Source: Mycobacterium sp. 1164966.3 | GTDB lineage: Bacteria; Actinomycetota; Actinomycetes; Mycobacteriales; Mycobacteriaceae | DNA length: 64,000 nucleotides | Assembly (NCBI RefSeq): GCF_001665395.1 | Contig: NZ_LZSG01000005.1 | Coordinates: 310,001 to 374,000 of the forward strand | Direction of reading: 5' to 3' | Part shown: piece by piece, positions 1-9,398 of the stretch | Numbering within the stretch: position 1 is the first letter of the stretch | Layout: every line of letters starts with the position of its first letter | Notes under the pieces: generated by a model | Databases searched by the model: none | Told to the model about the DNA's origin: nothing | Seen by the model: the letters and a program-made list of their open reading frames with translations, nothing else | Program-made: the position numbers and the translations under genes

Positions 1-106
1 ATCAGACGCCGCAGATCTAGCGGCATAGCCGACGCGACGCGGACTGCTCGGCTGGCTTGTATAGCATCGCCAGTTAACTTGATTCACCGCGGATTCGGGA
101 GTTGGC

Positions 107-922
107 GTGGTTGCAGAGGTGCTCACCATCATCGGCGTGGGCGGCATGGGCCACGCGATCGCCCGCCGGTTGGGCGCTGGCAAAAAGGTGCTGTTGGCCG
201 ACTACAACGAAGAGACGTTGGCCATGGCGGCCGAATCACTGGCCGCGGACGGTCACAACGTCGAAACCCGCAGAGTCGACGTTGCGTCACCGGAGTCCGT
301 GCACGGGCTGGCCGAGTACGCGGCATCGCTCGGCAGCGTCACGCAGGTGGCACACACCGCCGGGTTGTCCCCGGCGCAGGCGTCCGCCGAGGCCATCCTG
401 GCCGTCGATCTGCTCGGCGTCGCGCTGGTGCTGCAGGAGTTCGGCGAAGTCGTCGCACCAGGTGGCGCCGGTGTGGTAATCGCCAGCATGGCCGGGCACC
501 TGGTTCCCGCCCTGTCCGCTGAGCAAGAACGCGCACTCGCGCACAGCCCGCCAAGTGAATTGCTGCGATTGGACTTTGTCAGCCGTATCACCGAGCAAGC
601 GTTTGCTTATCCGATTGCAAAGCACGCCAACCACATTCGAGTTCGCGCTGCCAGTGCGCAGTGGGGCCGACGAGGTGCCCGCATCAACTCGATCAGTCCC
701 GGTATCATCTCGACACCGATGGGCCACCAGGAACTGGCCTCCCCGGTCGGCGACGGCATGCGTGCGATGATCGCCATGTCTGGCACCGGCCGGATCGGGA
801 CTCCCGACGACATCGCCGCGGCGACGGCGTTCCTGCTCGGCCCGGATGCCACGTTCATCACTGGCACCGACCTGCTGGTCGACGGCGGTGTCGTCGCCGC
901 GGTGAAGGCCGGAAACCCCTGA
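107..922 (+). CDS. SDR family NAD(P)-dependent oxidoreductase
   Basis: A 271-residue short-chain dehydrogenase/reductase, a cytosolic NAD(P)-dependent enzyme acting on an alcohol or ketone. The N-terminal cofactor motif GVGGMG is at residues 10-15, the catalytic Tyr168/Lys172 pair (YPIAK) is intact, Ser127 is a plausible third catalytic residue, and the C-terminal TGTDLLVDGG signature is present. It starts at GTG, preceded by GGGAG at 97-101 with 5-nt spacing. It converges on two flavin monooxygenase genes, so a shared ketone or sterol substrate is possible but is inference from proximity. The substrate cannot be read from the sequence. Confidence 0.88.
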   Translation: MVAEVLTIIGVGGMGHAIARRLGAGKKVLLADYNEETLAMAAESLAADGHNVETRRVDVASPESVHGLAEYAASLGSVTQVAHTAGLSPAQASAEAILAVDLLGVALVLQEFGEVVAPGGAGVVIASMAGHLVPALSAEQERALAHSPPSELLRLDFVSRITEQAFAYPIAKHANHIRVRAASAQWGRRGARINSISPGIISTPMGHQELASPVGDGMRAMIAMSGTGRIGTPDDIAAATAFLLGPDATFITGTDLLVDGGVVAAVKAGNP

Positions 923-1041
923 TGCCACAGCGGGTGCTGCGGGAACGTCTGATCGATCTGGAAGTTCTGAGCCAAGATGAGGCACGCGGACGGGCGCTGC
1001 GCAAGACCGCACCGCGACGTTCCCTCGCTCGCTGCGCCGAC

Positions 1042-2628
1042 TCAGCGCGCCTTGACAGCGCGAGCAGACGCAAAGTCCCCCACTTCAAGTCGATTTGTGG
1101 TTATTTTGCGTCTGCTCGCGGTGCTGCGATGCACCCAGTCCCGCGGCCGGAGGCGCCAGGTGCGGCGCGCGTATTCCAGTTCGGTGTAGGGCCATTGAGT
1201 GACAATGCGGCCGCTCGGTGACCGAAAGTAGCTGTCGCACCTGGTCCAGATGCTGCGCTCGAGGTCAGCGGAAAGCCGGTCGTTATAGCGCTTTTCGGCA
1301 ATGGGGTGCACATCGAGGTAGCCACCCCGACGCGCAATCCGGCCTACGGCGCTGGCAATCAAGCGTGCGCCCGCCTCGAGGATGAAGACGATCGAGTTGC
1401 CGCCCTGGTTGGTGTTGGGTCCGTAGAGCATGAAGAAATTCGGAAATCCGCTGACGGCCACACCCAGATAAGCACTGGGGTCATCGCCCCAACGGTCGTG
1501 CAGGTGCTGACCTTCGGTGCCGATGACATCGATACCCGACAAGTAGCGCGACGTTTCGAATCCGGTGGCCAGCACAATCGTGTCGACGTCCACGGCGCGA
1601 CCATGCTTGGTGACGACCGACGTCTGGGTGATCCGGTCTATCGGATCGGCGATGAGCTCGACGTGGTCTTGCTGCAACGCCCGATAGTAGTCGTCGCCCA
1701 GCAGTACGCGCTTGCAGCGGAACGGATAATCGGGCGTCAGCGCGTGCCGCAGCCGCTCGTCGGCTACGGTGCGCTCGAGAAACGAGGTCGCGATGTGGCT
1801 GCGCGCGGTGACGATGGGGTCGTCGGCCATTGTCGCGGTGTTGTCGTGCTGGAATTTCCAAATCTGCCAGCGGGTGCGGCGCACGGCCAGCGGGTCGCGC
1901 CGGAACCTCTCCAATTCCGTTGCGCTGTAGGGCCGATCATCCTTGGGAACCATCCAGGGCGGCGTGCGCTGAAACACGGTCAGGTGTGCGGCGATCCGCG
2001 ACAGCTCCGGTACCACCTGCACACCGCTGGCCCCGGTGCCGATGACGGCTACGCGCTTTCCGGTGAGGTCGATGCCGTGATCCCACTGCGCGGTGTGCAT
2101 CACGGCGCCGCCGAAGTCGGGGAGGCCCGCGATGTCGGGAAGCTTCGTTGACCCGAACAATCCCACGGCACACACGATCACGTCGGCGGTCAATGTCGCT
2201 TCGTGGCCTGCGTGGTCAATGCGCAACTCCCAGCGGCAAGCGTCCGCGATCCAACGGACCGTGCGTACCGTCGTGCTCAGCATGAGATGTCGGCGCAGGT
2301 CGAAATCGTCGGCCACCGACTCGAGGTAGCTGAGTATCTCGGGTTGTCGGGCGTAGGTGCGGCTCCAGGACTTGTTGGGCGCGAACGAAAATGAGTACAG
2401 GTGACTTTGGATGTCGCAGGCGGCACCGGGATAGGTATTTCGCCGCCAGGTTCCGCCGACGCCATCGTTACCCTCGATAATTACCAGGTCGTCGATGCCC
2501 GCCCGGCGCAGCGCGACAGCGGCGCCCAATCCGCCGAAGCCCGCGCCGATGATCGCCACCTGGGGTGAGCGTCGATGACGGGCAGCCGCTCGCAGCCGGC
2601 CGACGAGATACCGTCCGCGGGGTTTCAT
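1042..2628 (-). CDS. Flavin-containing (Baeyer-Villiger type) monooxygenase, repeat-extended C terminus
   Basis: A 528-residue class B flavoprotein monooxygenase using FAD and NADPH to oxygenate ketones or related substrates. The FAD motif GAGFGG is at residues 28-33, an FxGxxxHxxxW(D) fingerprint lies at about 172-183, and the second Rossmann motif GTGASG is at 197-202. The ATG overlaps the stop of the upstream monooxygenase (ATGA, 2625-2628), so the two are translationally coupled. The last 25 or so codons are read through the hairpin repeat at 1059-1120, giving a tail containing GDFASARAVKAR that is not part of the fold. Which ketone is used is unknown. Confidence 0.88.
   Translation of the reverse strand: MKPRGRYLVGRLRAAARHRRSPQVAIIGAGFGGLGAAVALRRAGIDDLVIIEGNDGVGGTWRRNTYPGAACDIQSHLYSFSFAPNKSWSRTYARQPEILSYLESVADDFDLRRHLMLSTTVRTVRWIADACRWELRIDHAGHEATLTADVIVCAVGLFGSTKLPDIAGLPDFGGAVMHTAQWDHGIDLTGKRVAVIGTGASGVQVVPELSRIAAHLTVFQRTPPWMVPKDDRPYSATELERFRRDPLAVRRTRWQIWKFQHDNTATMADDPIVTARSHIATSFLERTVADERLRHALTPDYPFRCKRVLLGDDYYRALQQDHVELIADPIDRITQTSVVTKHGRAVDVDTIVLATGFETSRYLSGIDVIGTEGQHLHDRWGDDPSAYLGVAVSGFPNFFMLYGPNTNQGGNSIVFILEAGARLIASAVGRIARRGGYLDVHPIAEKRYNDRLSADLERSIWTRCDSYFRSPSGRIVTQWPYTELEYARRTWRLRPRDWVHRSTASRRKITTNRLEVGDFASARAVKAR
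1059..1120. repeat. Hairpin repeat copy 1 (CGAGCAGACGCAAA family), inside a coding end
   Basis: Inverted repeat with 16-nt arms at 1059-1074 and 1105-1120 (core CGAGCAGACGCAAA and TTTGCGTCTGCTCG) and a 30-nt loop. It lies between convergent genes but is contained in the 3' end of the minus-strand monooxygenase ORF. The same arms recur at 23299, 24650 and 44595. Confidence 0.9.
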
Positions 2629-4448
2629 GGGCCGAAATCGCCGCCGCGAATGTCGAACCCCGTCAATTCACCTTTCCTGCGCCAGGCAGCCAGGATGTCG
2701 GCGTATTCCGTTGGTCCACCGAAGAAGAAACTGCCTTGGCGGGTTTTCGCGTCGGCCCTCCCCTCTCGGTTGTAGTAACCGGGTGTGCATGTCCTGGCAC
2801 GCTCGGCGGTTAACGACGATCGGGCCAGAACCGTGTCAACCCAGGCGGCTTCGGCCTCCGGCGATGCCTCGACTTCGGTGGCACCGTGTTCGAGGGTCCA
2901 CGCGATGATCCACGCGGCGTGCGTAGCCTGCACGTCGAGCAAGTACGGGAAATTCACCGTCAGGCCCGCTTGGGCGATGCTTTCGATGAAGCAGTTCGGA
3001 AAACCGTTGGCGCACAGGCCCTGGAAGGTACGGACGCCGTCGCGCCACCGCTCGGTCAGTGTCGCACCGTCGCGGCCGATCAATTCAAACCCGGTACGAC
3101 GGCAGTAGTCGGTGCCCACCTCGAAGCCCGTCGCGAAGATCAGGCAGTCGATTTGGTAGCTCGCCCCGTCGACGACCACCCCGGATTCCGCGATGCGCTC
3201 TACTCCTCGACCGCGGGTGTCGACGAGTGTGACGTTGTCGCGGTTGAACGTTTGCAGATACTCGTCGTGAAAACACGGTCGTTTGCAGAAATAGCCGTAC
3301 CACGGCTTGAGCGCCTCCGCCGTCGCGCGATCGGAAACGATCTCGTCGACACGGGCCCGGATCTCCTCCATCTTGGCGAAGTCGGCGAGCTCGATGTCGC
3401 GGGTGCGCTGCTCAAAGTTCTCCGACCCGTCAGCGGCGTGCCGCATCACCGGGAGCTTGCGGGTGATGCTGGTCCAAGCGTCGGCCACCAGGTCTTCGTC
3501 GGCCTGCCCTCCGGCGGTGAGGATCTGGAAGTTCTGGATCCGCTTGCTCTGCCAGCCGGGCTGTAATGCGCTGGCCCACTGGGGATCTGTTGGCCCGTTG
3601 AATCGCACGTCCACCGACGACGGGGTGCGCTGGAAAACGTAGAGGTGCTGCGCCGCGGATGCGAGATGAGGCACGCATTGAATCGCGGTCGCGCCGGTGC
3701 CGATGATGCCGACTCGCCGGCCCGCGAGGTTCTGCAGCTCGTCGCCGGTGTACCGGTAGTCCCACCGGCTGGTGTGGAATGTGTGTCCGCGAAAGGCGTT
3801 GATGCCCGGGATGCCGGGTAGCTTGGGCTTGGCTTGATAACCGTTGGCCATGGATACGAACCTGGCCCGCATCTCGTCGCCCCGGTTGGTCCGAATGATC
3901 CAGCGGGAAGTTGCTGGTTCCCAACGGATCTCATGCACGTCGGTGTGCAGGCAGGCATCGCGGTACAGGTCGTAGTGTTCGGCGATGAATCGGCAGTGCG
4001 CCAGTATGTCGGCGCCTTTGGCGTATTTCTCCGCGGGCAGATAGCCGAGCTCTTCCAAGAGCGGGATGTACACGTAGGATTCGACGTCGCACGCGATACC
4101 GGGGTAGCGGTTCCAATACCAGGTGCCGCCCACATCCGCCGCCCGGTCAATCAACCGGACACTCTGGACGCCGAGCTCACGCAGTCGCACGCCGGTCAAC
4201 AACCCACCGAAGCCTGCTCCGACGACCGCGACGTCGACCTCGTCGGTCAGCGGCTCACGCTTGAATTCCCGTTCCACCCAAGGATCCTCGGCGAACCGGG
4301 CGAACTCTCCCGCTATCTCGACGTACTGTTCGATGCCGTCGGGCCGCAATCGGCGGGCCCGCTCCTCGGCATACTTCTGGCGCAGCGCATCGACGTCGAA
4401 ACTCACGCCGACGGTTTCGGTCAAGGCCCGGACTCCGCTCTTGGTCAC
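2625..4448 (-). CDS. Flavin-containing monooxygenase (cyclohexanone monooxygenase-like)
   Basis: A 607-residue FAD/NADPH-dependent monooxygenase, first gene of a two-gene unit with the monooxygenase that overlaps its stop. GAGFGG is at residues 77-82. The Baeyer-Villiger fingerprint FRGHTFHTSRWD at 219-230 matches FxGxxxHxxxW, with Asp replacing the final Pro. GTGATA at 250-255 is the NADPH Rossmann motif. About 70 residues precede the FAD fold, as in long BVMOs. The start is GTG at 4448 with no strong Shine-Dalgarno, so a slightly different start is possible. Its divergent neighbour at 4605 shares the intervening promoter region. Confidence 0.87.
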   Translation of the reverse strand: MTKSGVRALTETVGVSFDVDALRQKYAEERARRLRPDGIEQYVEIAGEFARFAEDPWVEREFKREPLTDEVDVAVVGAGFGGLLTGVRLRELGVQSVRLIDRAADVGGTWYWNRYPGIACDVESYVYIPLLEELGYLPAEKYAKGADILAHCRFIAEHYDLYRDACLHTDVHEIRWEPATSRWIIRTNRGDEMRARFVSMANGYQAKPKLPGIPGINAFRGHTFHTSRWDYRYTGDELQNLAGRRVGIIGTGATAIQCVPHLASAAQHLYVFQRTPSSVDVRFNGPTDPQWASALQPGWQSKRIQNFQILTAGGQADEDLVADAWTSITRKLPVMRHAADGSENFEQRTRDIELADFAKMEEIRARVDEIVSDRATAEALKPWYGYFCKRPCFHDEYLQTFNRDNVTLVDTRGRGVERIAESGVVVDGASYQIDCLIFATGFEVGTDYCRRTGFELIGRDGATLTERWRDGVRTFQGLCANGFPNCFIESIAQAGLTVNFPYLLDVQATHAAWIIAWTLEHGATEVEASPEAEAAWVDTVLARSSLTAERARTCTPGYYNREGRADAKTRQGSFFFGGPTEYADILAAWRRKGELTGFDIRGGDFGP

Positions 4449-4521
4449 CCCGACTCGGTAATCGCCCGATCATATAGGGAGCCTCCGGCGGACGCCCGCG
4501 AGAGCGCGGTTCAGCAGTCAC

Positions 4522-4562
4522 TTGACATTCCGGTGATTTATGAACACACTGTATCCATAAAT
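4522..4562. promoter_or_regulatory. Putative promoter and operator dyad between divergent genes
   Basis: TTGACA at 4522-4527 is a consensus -35 box. It is followed by a dyad with arms ATTTATG (4536-4542) and CATAAAT (4556-4562) around a 13-nt centre. The dyad covers the expected -10 region of the rightward gene and lies about 90 nt upstream of the monooxygenase start, so a repressor bound here could control both units. The regulator is not identifiable in the window. Confidence 0.45.
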
Positions 4563-4604
4563 ACCTGTTCGAGTCAATGCTCCTGACAACAAGGACCTTT
4601 CGTC

Positions 4605-5159
4605 ATGCTGTTACCTCTTGCCGCACAGCCCTTTACGGCTCCGACGGATCGCGACATGCTTCCCTCCGAGCGGCGCGAGTTCGTGCGCACCCACCGCACC
4701 GCCGTGTACGGCTACCGTCGCCGCAACGACGGCCCGGCCATGTCGATCGTCTACTACATCCCCACCGACACCGACGAATTGCTGGTGTCGACGATGGCCG
4801 GCCGCGGCAAGGCCCGCATCGTCGAACGTGACGGCAAGGTCAGCTTGTGCGTCCTGGACGAGCGGTGGCCCTTCAGCTACCTGCAGGTCTACGCCGACGC
4901 CACACTCGACGAAGACCGCGATCTGGCCGTCGACGTCATGATGGCCGTAGCCGGCCGAATGTCGGGCGAGCCACTCCCCGACGAGGCGCGCCCGTCCGTC
5001 GAAGAGATGTGCGACCGGGAGAACCGCGTGGTCATCCGTTGCCGGCCGTATTCCAGCTTCGCGACACCGCCTCGGCACCTGCATCGCAACGACCAGGTAG
5101 AGCAACTAAGCCACTGGGTGTCCGGCGTGGTCCCGTGGGATGCCGCCGATCCCACGTGA
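4605..5159 (+). CDS. Pyridoxamine 5'-phosphate oxidase / FDOR-fold protein
   Basis: A 184-residue split beta-barrel protein of the PPOX-like superfamily, whose mycobacterial members commonly bind F420, FMN or haem. The pattern of a helical lead (ERREFVRTHRTAVYGY) followed by strands PAMSIVYYIP, LLVSTMAGRGKARIV and VSLCVLDERWPFSYLQVY fits the family. ATG at 4605 has AAGGA at 4591-4595. It is divergent from the monooxygenase pair. Cofactor and substrate are not deducible. A role beside the monooxygenases is inferred only from the shared upstream region. Confidence 0.75.
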   Translation: MLLPLAAQPFTAPTDRDMLPSERREFVRTHRTAVYGYRRRNDGPAMSIVYYIPTDTDELLVSTMAGRGKARIVERDGKVSLCVLDERWPFSYLQVYADATLDEDRDLAVDVMMAVAGRMSGEPLPDEARPSVEEMCDRENRVVIRCRPYSSFATPPRHLHRNDQVEQLSHWVSGVVPWDAADPT

Positions 5160-5160
5160 G

Positions 5161-5634
5161 CTACTGCGCAGCGTAGCGGTCCCGGAGCTTGGCCAGGGTG
5201 GCCTCGATGCCCGACGCGTTGGCCTTCGCGAAACCCATCAGCTCGTAATATCTGAGGCCGTTCTTCAGCGCGCCCGCGGCGTGATAATCGAAGGTCTCGG
5301 TCACGCGCGTTGATGTCGGTGAGAGCGACTGGAATTCCCAACGCCAGCGATGCCCTAACGGGTGACGCCATTCGACCACCTCGTTCGGCTTGAGCTCGGT
5401 CACCGTGCTAGTGATTCGATAGGGCAGGCCGAACATCTTCATGTTGGTCGAAAACTTCGATCCTTCAACTAGTTCCGTCGGTGCTTTGATGTTGTCGCGA
5501 ACCGTGCCTGAACCGTCCAGTTCGCTGTGCCGCCGCGGATCGGCGGCCATCGCGAACAGCTCGGCGGCCGGTGCGTTCACTTCTACCGACCGAGAAACGC
5601 GCCTGGGTCCGGCGTCGACGACAGTCACGGTCAT
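5161..5634 (-). CDS. SRPBCC family protein (START-like)
   Basis: A 157-residue protein of the SRPBCC (Bet v1-like, polyketide cyclase/dehydrase) superfamily, which forms a hydrophobic ligand pocket. The N-terminal pattern [20 protein letters not shown] followed by [12 protein letters not shown] is characteristic, and the C-terminal helix carries the usual [11 protein letters not shown] segment. I chose ATG at 5634 because GAAGGAG sits directly upstream; longer readings add an N-terminal stretch without family character. It converges with the PPOX gene, with 1 nt between the stops. Ligand unknown. Confidence 0.82.
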   Translation of the reverse strand: MTVTVVDAGPRRVSRSVEVNAPAAELFAMAADPRRHSELDGSGTVRDNIKAPTELVEGSKFSTNMKMFGLPYRITSTVTELKPNEVVEWRHPLGHRWRWEFQSLSPTSTRVTETFDYHAAGALKNGLRYYELMGFAKANASGIEATLAKLRDRYAAQ

Positions 5635-5770
5635 GATGGCTCCTTCGGTATCCTGCAGCGCCAGGTCGACGCTACGCTTCGCCCGTTCGGTCTTCCATAC
5701 CCCGGGACTGGCGCCGCAGCAGTGCGCTAATCGTCGGCGCCACGCTTCCCGGTCCGGATAGGGTCCCGTC

Positions 5771-6101
5771 ATGGGCGTCCTACGGTTCATCTGGCAGCGT
5801 GTGCTGGCTTTTGACCGAATCGGTTCGCGCATCCCGCAACTGATCCAGATCTGGCTGATCGAGTTCTTCTTCGTCATGCCGTTGATGTTCTTCATCGGAA
5901 AGCTCATTGACATTCACGGCGCATTTGGAGTCCCCGGCCACCGAAGAGCGGGTGGGCCGCCTCGGCTGGGAGATCGCCTTCAAGCCGGTGCTGATGCTGT
6001 TGGTGATGATGTATGCGATCGTGTGCATCCCGCTGGGTGTGATGTGGTTCAAGGAGAAACGCACCATCGCCGGGGTGATGCTGCTGCTGTCCTTTCCCTG
6101 A
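5771..6101 (+). pseudogene. Small membrane protein gene with a single-base frameshift
   Basis: Two adjacent frames together describe one protein of about 109 residues. The first half (5771 to about 5925) reads [18 protein letters not shown] and a hydrophobic helix, [19 protein letters not shown]. The second half, in the next frame, continues with ESPATEERVGRLGWE, a second hydrophobic helix (VLMLLVMMYAIVCIPLGVM) and a stop at 6099-6101. The span is 331 nt, one more than a multiple of three, so one extra base near 5920-5930 would explain the break. It could be a real mutation or a sequence error. Family not recognised. Confidence 0.6.
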
Positions 6102-6143
6102 GCGGCCGCGCCGGTCGACAACCGCGAGTCGGCGAGGCCGCAG

Positions 6144-6172
6144 TTGACGCATATACCCCCTAGGGGTATAAA
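6144..6172 (+). promoter_or_regulatory. CsoR-like operator inside a sigma-70-type promoter
   Basis: TTGACG (-35, 6144-6149), a 17-nt spacer, then TATAAA (-10, 6167-6172). The spacer and the start of the -10 are occupied by a perfect palindrome, TATACCCC-CTA-GGGGTATA (6152-6170). Palindromes with C/G runs flanked by TA steps are the usual site for CsoR-family copper repressors. The downstream genes encode a His-rich exported protein and a Cu(I) ATPase, which fits copper-induced derepression. No csoR gene is in the window. Confidence 0.75.
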
Positions 6173-6202
6173 TCCAATAGAGTCTCGCTCGAGAGGAGCG
6201 CA

Positions 6203-7096
6203 ATGAGAACATCCACCAAACTCGCGCTGTTCGGAGCCGGCTTGGCGGTCGTGTTCGGATTCGCCTTCATGGCCGGCGGAGCGCTGATTCCGCACCACGT
6301 CGCGTCGTCGTGGACCCAAGCCGGGGACGGCGGCCACCACGGCCACGGACCGGGCACCGAGCCAGTGCGTGGAGTGTCGCTGAGCGCGGGCGACCTGATG
6401 CTGGGCGCGGTGACAGCCCCACCGACGGTCGGGCCCCGCGGCGTCCTGTCGTTTCGGATCCAGTCCGTTGCGGGTGTGCCGGTGACGAAGTTCGACACCG
6501 AAGACACCAAGAAGTTGCATCTGATCGTGGTGCGTAGCGACGGCACCGAGTTTCGTCATGTGCATCCCACGATGAACGACGACGGCCAGTGGTCGATCCC
6601 GTGGGCGTGGGATGCGCCGGGGCCCTATCGCATCTTTGCCGACTTCGTTCCCAGCGCGGGCGCACTTGCGGGCCAGAACACGGTGCTGTCCGCCACCATC
6701 AACGTCGAGGGCACTGTCACGCCGCACCGCCCATGGACGCCGTCGGCGATCAGCCTCGTCGACGGGTTCACCGTCACCGTCGACGGCAGCCTCGCGGCGG
6801 GAGCCGTATCGACGTTGACCACGACCATCACCCGCGACGGCTTGCCCGTCAGCGTGCAGCCCTACCTGGGCACGTACGGCCATCTGGTGATACTGCGCGA
6901 GGGCGATCTGGCCTACTTGCACGCGCATCCGCAGGATGCCGATTCCACGGCCATATCGGCCCAACGTGCCGGGAAGATCACGTTCATGGCCGAACCGCCT
7001 ACGCCCGGGCGCTATCTGCTCTACCTCGACTTCCAGGTCGACGGTCAAATGCACACCGCCCAGTTCGTCGTCGACGCGCTGACAACACATCAGTAG
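6203..7096 (+). CDS. His-rich secreted or membrane-anchored copper-associated protein
   Basis: A 297-residue protein with an N-terminal hydrophobic segment (residues 6-29) that should act as a signal or anchor, followed by a His-rich linker (GDGGHHGHGPG) and an extracytoplasmic domain with paired metal-ligand-like motifs: HLIVV with HVHP near residues 105-122, and HLVIL with HAHP near 228-245. This looks like two copies of a beta-sandwich unit, each with two His clusters. AGGAG is at 6194-6198 before ATG. It is the first gene behind the CsoR-like promoter and 12 nt upstream of the ATPase, so periplasmic copper handling is the likely role (inference). Confidence 0.75.
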   Translation: MRTSTKLALFGAGLAVVFGFAFMAGGALIPHHVASSWTQAGDGGHHGHGPGTEPVRGVSLSAGDLMLGAVTAPPTVGPRGVLSFRIQSVAGVPVTKFDTEDTKKLHLIVVRSDGTEFRHVHPTMNDDGQWSIPWAWDAPGPYRIFADFVPSAGALAGQNTVLSATINVEGTVTPHRPWTPSAISLVDGFTVTVDGSLAAGAVSTLTTTITRDGLPVSVQPYLGTYGHLVILREGDLAYLHAHPQDADSTAISAQRAGKITFMAEPPTPGRYLLYLDFQVDGQMHTAQFVVDALTTHQ

Positions 7097-7108
7097 AGGA
7101 ATGCGATC

Positions 7109-9397
7109 ATGCCGGAGATGACTGGCTCACCCGCCGCGATGAACAACATCGAGCTTCAGATCGCGGGGATGACGTGTGCCTCCTGCGCGATGCGCATCGA
7201 GAACAGACTGAACGGCCTCGATGGGGTCAACGCAACCGTCAACTACGCGACCGAAAAGGCCACCGTCACCGTCCCGCCCGGCTATGACCCCCGGGCGCTG
7301 ATCGCCGAGGTCGAGAAGACCGGCTACACCGCGGTGCTGCCGCGAAAGCGGCGCGCAGAACCACCGGCCGGGCAGGCGGAAGAAGCCGAGCTGAGATCGC
7401 TGCGCAACCGCGTGATTGCCGCCGTTGTGCTCGCGACACCGGTGATCCTGATGGCGATGATCCCGGCCCTGCAATTCCGATATTGGCAATGGGCGTCGTT
7501 GGCCCTGGCCGCGCCGGTTGTGGTCTGGGCGGGTTGGCCCTTCCACGCCGCCGCTTGGGCCAACCTCAAGCACGGCGCCGCGACCATGGACACGCTCATC
7601 TCGGTCGGCACATTGTCGGCGTTCGTGTGGTCGCTGTATGCGCTCTTCCTAGGTACGGCCGGTGAACCGGGCATGCGCCATCGTTTCGAGCTGACCGTGA
7701 CACCCAACGACGGCGCCGCCAACACCTACCTTGAAGTGGCCGCGGGCGTGACCCTGTTCGTGCTGGCCGGCCGATACTTCGAGAAGCGCTCCAAGCGACG
7801 CGCCGGTGCCGCGCTGCGTGCCCTGCTGGAGCTCGGCGCCAAGGACGTCGCCGTCCTGCGTGAGGGTGCCGAGACGCGCATCTCCGTCGACCAACTCGAG
7901 GTGGGCGACGAGTTCGTCGTGCGTCCGGGCGAGAAGATCGCCACCGACGGAACGATCGTTTCGGGCTCGTCGGCCGTGGATGTCTCGATGCTGACCGGCG
8001 AGTCCGTTCCCGTCGAGGTTGGTCAGGGCGACGCGGTCACCGGGGCCACGGTGAATGCCGGCGGGCGCCTGGTGGTGCGCGCCACCCGGGTCGGCGACGA
8101 CACGCAATTGGCGCAGATGGCCCAGCTGGTGGAAACGGCCCAATCGGGCAAGGCCGAGGTGCAGCGGCTCGCCGACCGCATTTCGAGCGTGTTCGTCCCC
8201 GTCGTAATTGCCATCGCCGTGGCCACCTTCGGGGCATGGCTGGGCGCCGGCTTTCCCGTCACGGCGGCGTTGACCGCCGCGGTCGCGGTCCTCATCATCG
8301 CCTGCCCGTGCGCACTCGGGCTGGCCACTCCCACCGCGCTTTTGGTCGGCACAGGTCGCGCCGCCCAACTCGGGATCCTGATCAAAGGACCCGAAATGCT
8401 AGAGTCCACGCGCAAAGTCGACACGATCGTGCTCGACAAAACCGGCACCGTGACCACCGGCAAGATGACCCTGGTCGAGGTGATCGCCACACCAGACACC
8501 GACCGCACCACAGTGCTGCGCTATGCCGGCGCGCTGGAAGACGCCTCTGAGCACCCCATCGCACAGGCAATCGCGAAGGGCGCCAAGGCGGAACTCGGCA
8601 CCCTGCCCGCGCCCGAGGACTTTGCCAACGTGGAAGGCAAAGGCGTGCAAGGCATTGTCGATGGGCACGCGATCATGGTCGGGCGACCGGGCCTACTGGC
8701 CGAGTGGATCCAACAGCTCGAGCCGACGTTGTCGGCAGGCAAAGCCCATGCCGAAAGTGACGGCAAGACCGCTGTCGCCGTCAGTTGGGACGGCCGCGTC
8801 CGCGCGATTCTGGTAGTCGCCGACACCGTCAAACCCACCAGCGCAGAGGCGATTCGGGAGTTCGAGCGACTGGGGCTGACGCCGGTGTTGCTGACCGGCG
8901 ACAACCATGCCGTCGCACAGCACATCGCCGATGAGGTCGGTATCAGCCACGTCATCGCCGACGTCATGCCAGCTGACAAGGTCACCGCCGTTCAGCGCCT
9001 GCAGTCCGAAGGCAAGGTGGTCGCCATGGTTGGTGACGGTGTCAACGACGCGGCCGCCCTGGCGGCCGCCGACCTGGGGCTGGCCATGGGCACCGGTACA
9101 GATGTCGCCATCGAAGCCGCCGACTTGACCCTGGTTCGCGGGGATCTGCGAGCCGCCGCAGATGCAATCCGGCTTTCCCGGCGGACCCTGGCCACCATCA
9201 AAGCGAATCTGTTTTGGGCCTTTGGGTACAACGTCGCCGCGATTCCGCTTGCCGCGCTGGGCTTGCTCAACCCGATGCTGGCCGGCGCCGCCATGGCATT
9301 CTCCAGCGTGTTCGTGGTCGGTAATAGCCTGCGCCTGCGTAACTTTAAATGCGGTATCAGGGAGGAGAGCCAGCCGCTTGGGGTCCAGGAGGCGTGA
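7109..9397 (+). CDS. Copper-exporting P-type ATPase (P1B, CopA/Ctp family)
   Basis: A 762-residue heavy-metal P-type ATPase that couples ATP hydrolysis to Cu(I) efflux across the inner membrane. An N-terminal metal-binding domain carries GMTCASC at residues 20-26. The actuator motif MLTGES is at about 294, the transmembrane metal site CPC at about 398-400, the phosphorylation site DKTGT at about 443, a conserved HP dipeptide follows in the nucleotide domain, and GDGVND lies at about 642-647. All key residues are present and the length is typical. AGAGGA precedes ATG. Selectivity for copper is supported by CPC plus the CsoR-like operator. Which mycobacterial Ctp it is orthologous to cannot be settled by eye. 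Confidence 0.93.
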   Translation: MPEMTGSPAAMNNIELQIAGMTCASCAMRIENRLNGLDGVNATVNYATEKATVTVPPGYDPRALIAEVEKTGYTAVLPRKRRAEPPAGQAEEAELRSLRNRVIAAVVLATPVILMAMIPALQFRYWQWASLALAAPVVVWAGWPFHAAAWANLKHGAATMDTLISVGTLSAFVWSLYALFLGTAGEPGMRHRFELTVTPNDGAANTYLEVAAGVTLFVLAGRYFEKRSKRRAGAALRALLELGAKDVAVLREGAETRISVDQLEVGDEFVVRPGEKIATDGTIVSGSSAVDVSMLTGESVPVEVGQGDAVTGATVNAGGRLVVRATRVGDDTQLAQMAQLVETAQSGKAEVQRLADRISSVFVPVVIAIAVATFGAWLGAGFPVTAALTAAVAVLIIACPCALGLATPTALLVGTGRAAQLGILIKGPEMLESTRKVDTIVLDKTGTVTTGKMTLVEVIATPDTDRTTVLRYAGALEDASEHPIAQAIAKGAKAELGTLPAPEDFANVEGKGVQGIVDGHAIMVGRPGLLAEWIQQLEPTLSAGKAHAESDGKTAVAVSWDGRVRAILVVADTVKPTSAEAIREFERLGLTPVLLTGDNHAVAQHIADEVGISHVIADVMPADKVTAVQRLQSEGKVVAMVGDGVNDAAALAAADLGLAMGTGTDVAIEAADLTLVRGDLRAAADAIRLSRRTLATIKANLFWAFGYNVAAIPLAALGLLNPMLAGAAMAFSSVFVVGNSLRLRNFKCGIREESQPLGVQEA

Positions 9398-9398
9398 C

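Noticed and set aside
1306..2151. Plus-strand open frame of 281 codons
   Set aside because: It is antisense to the monooxygenase whose FAD and BVMO motifs are clear. High GC creates long shadow frames.
5780..7090. Minus-strand open frame of 436 codons
   Set aside because: It is antisense to the membrane protein remnant, the CsoR-like promoter and the His-rich protein, all with stronger evidence.
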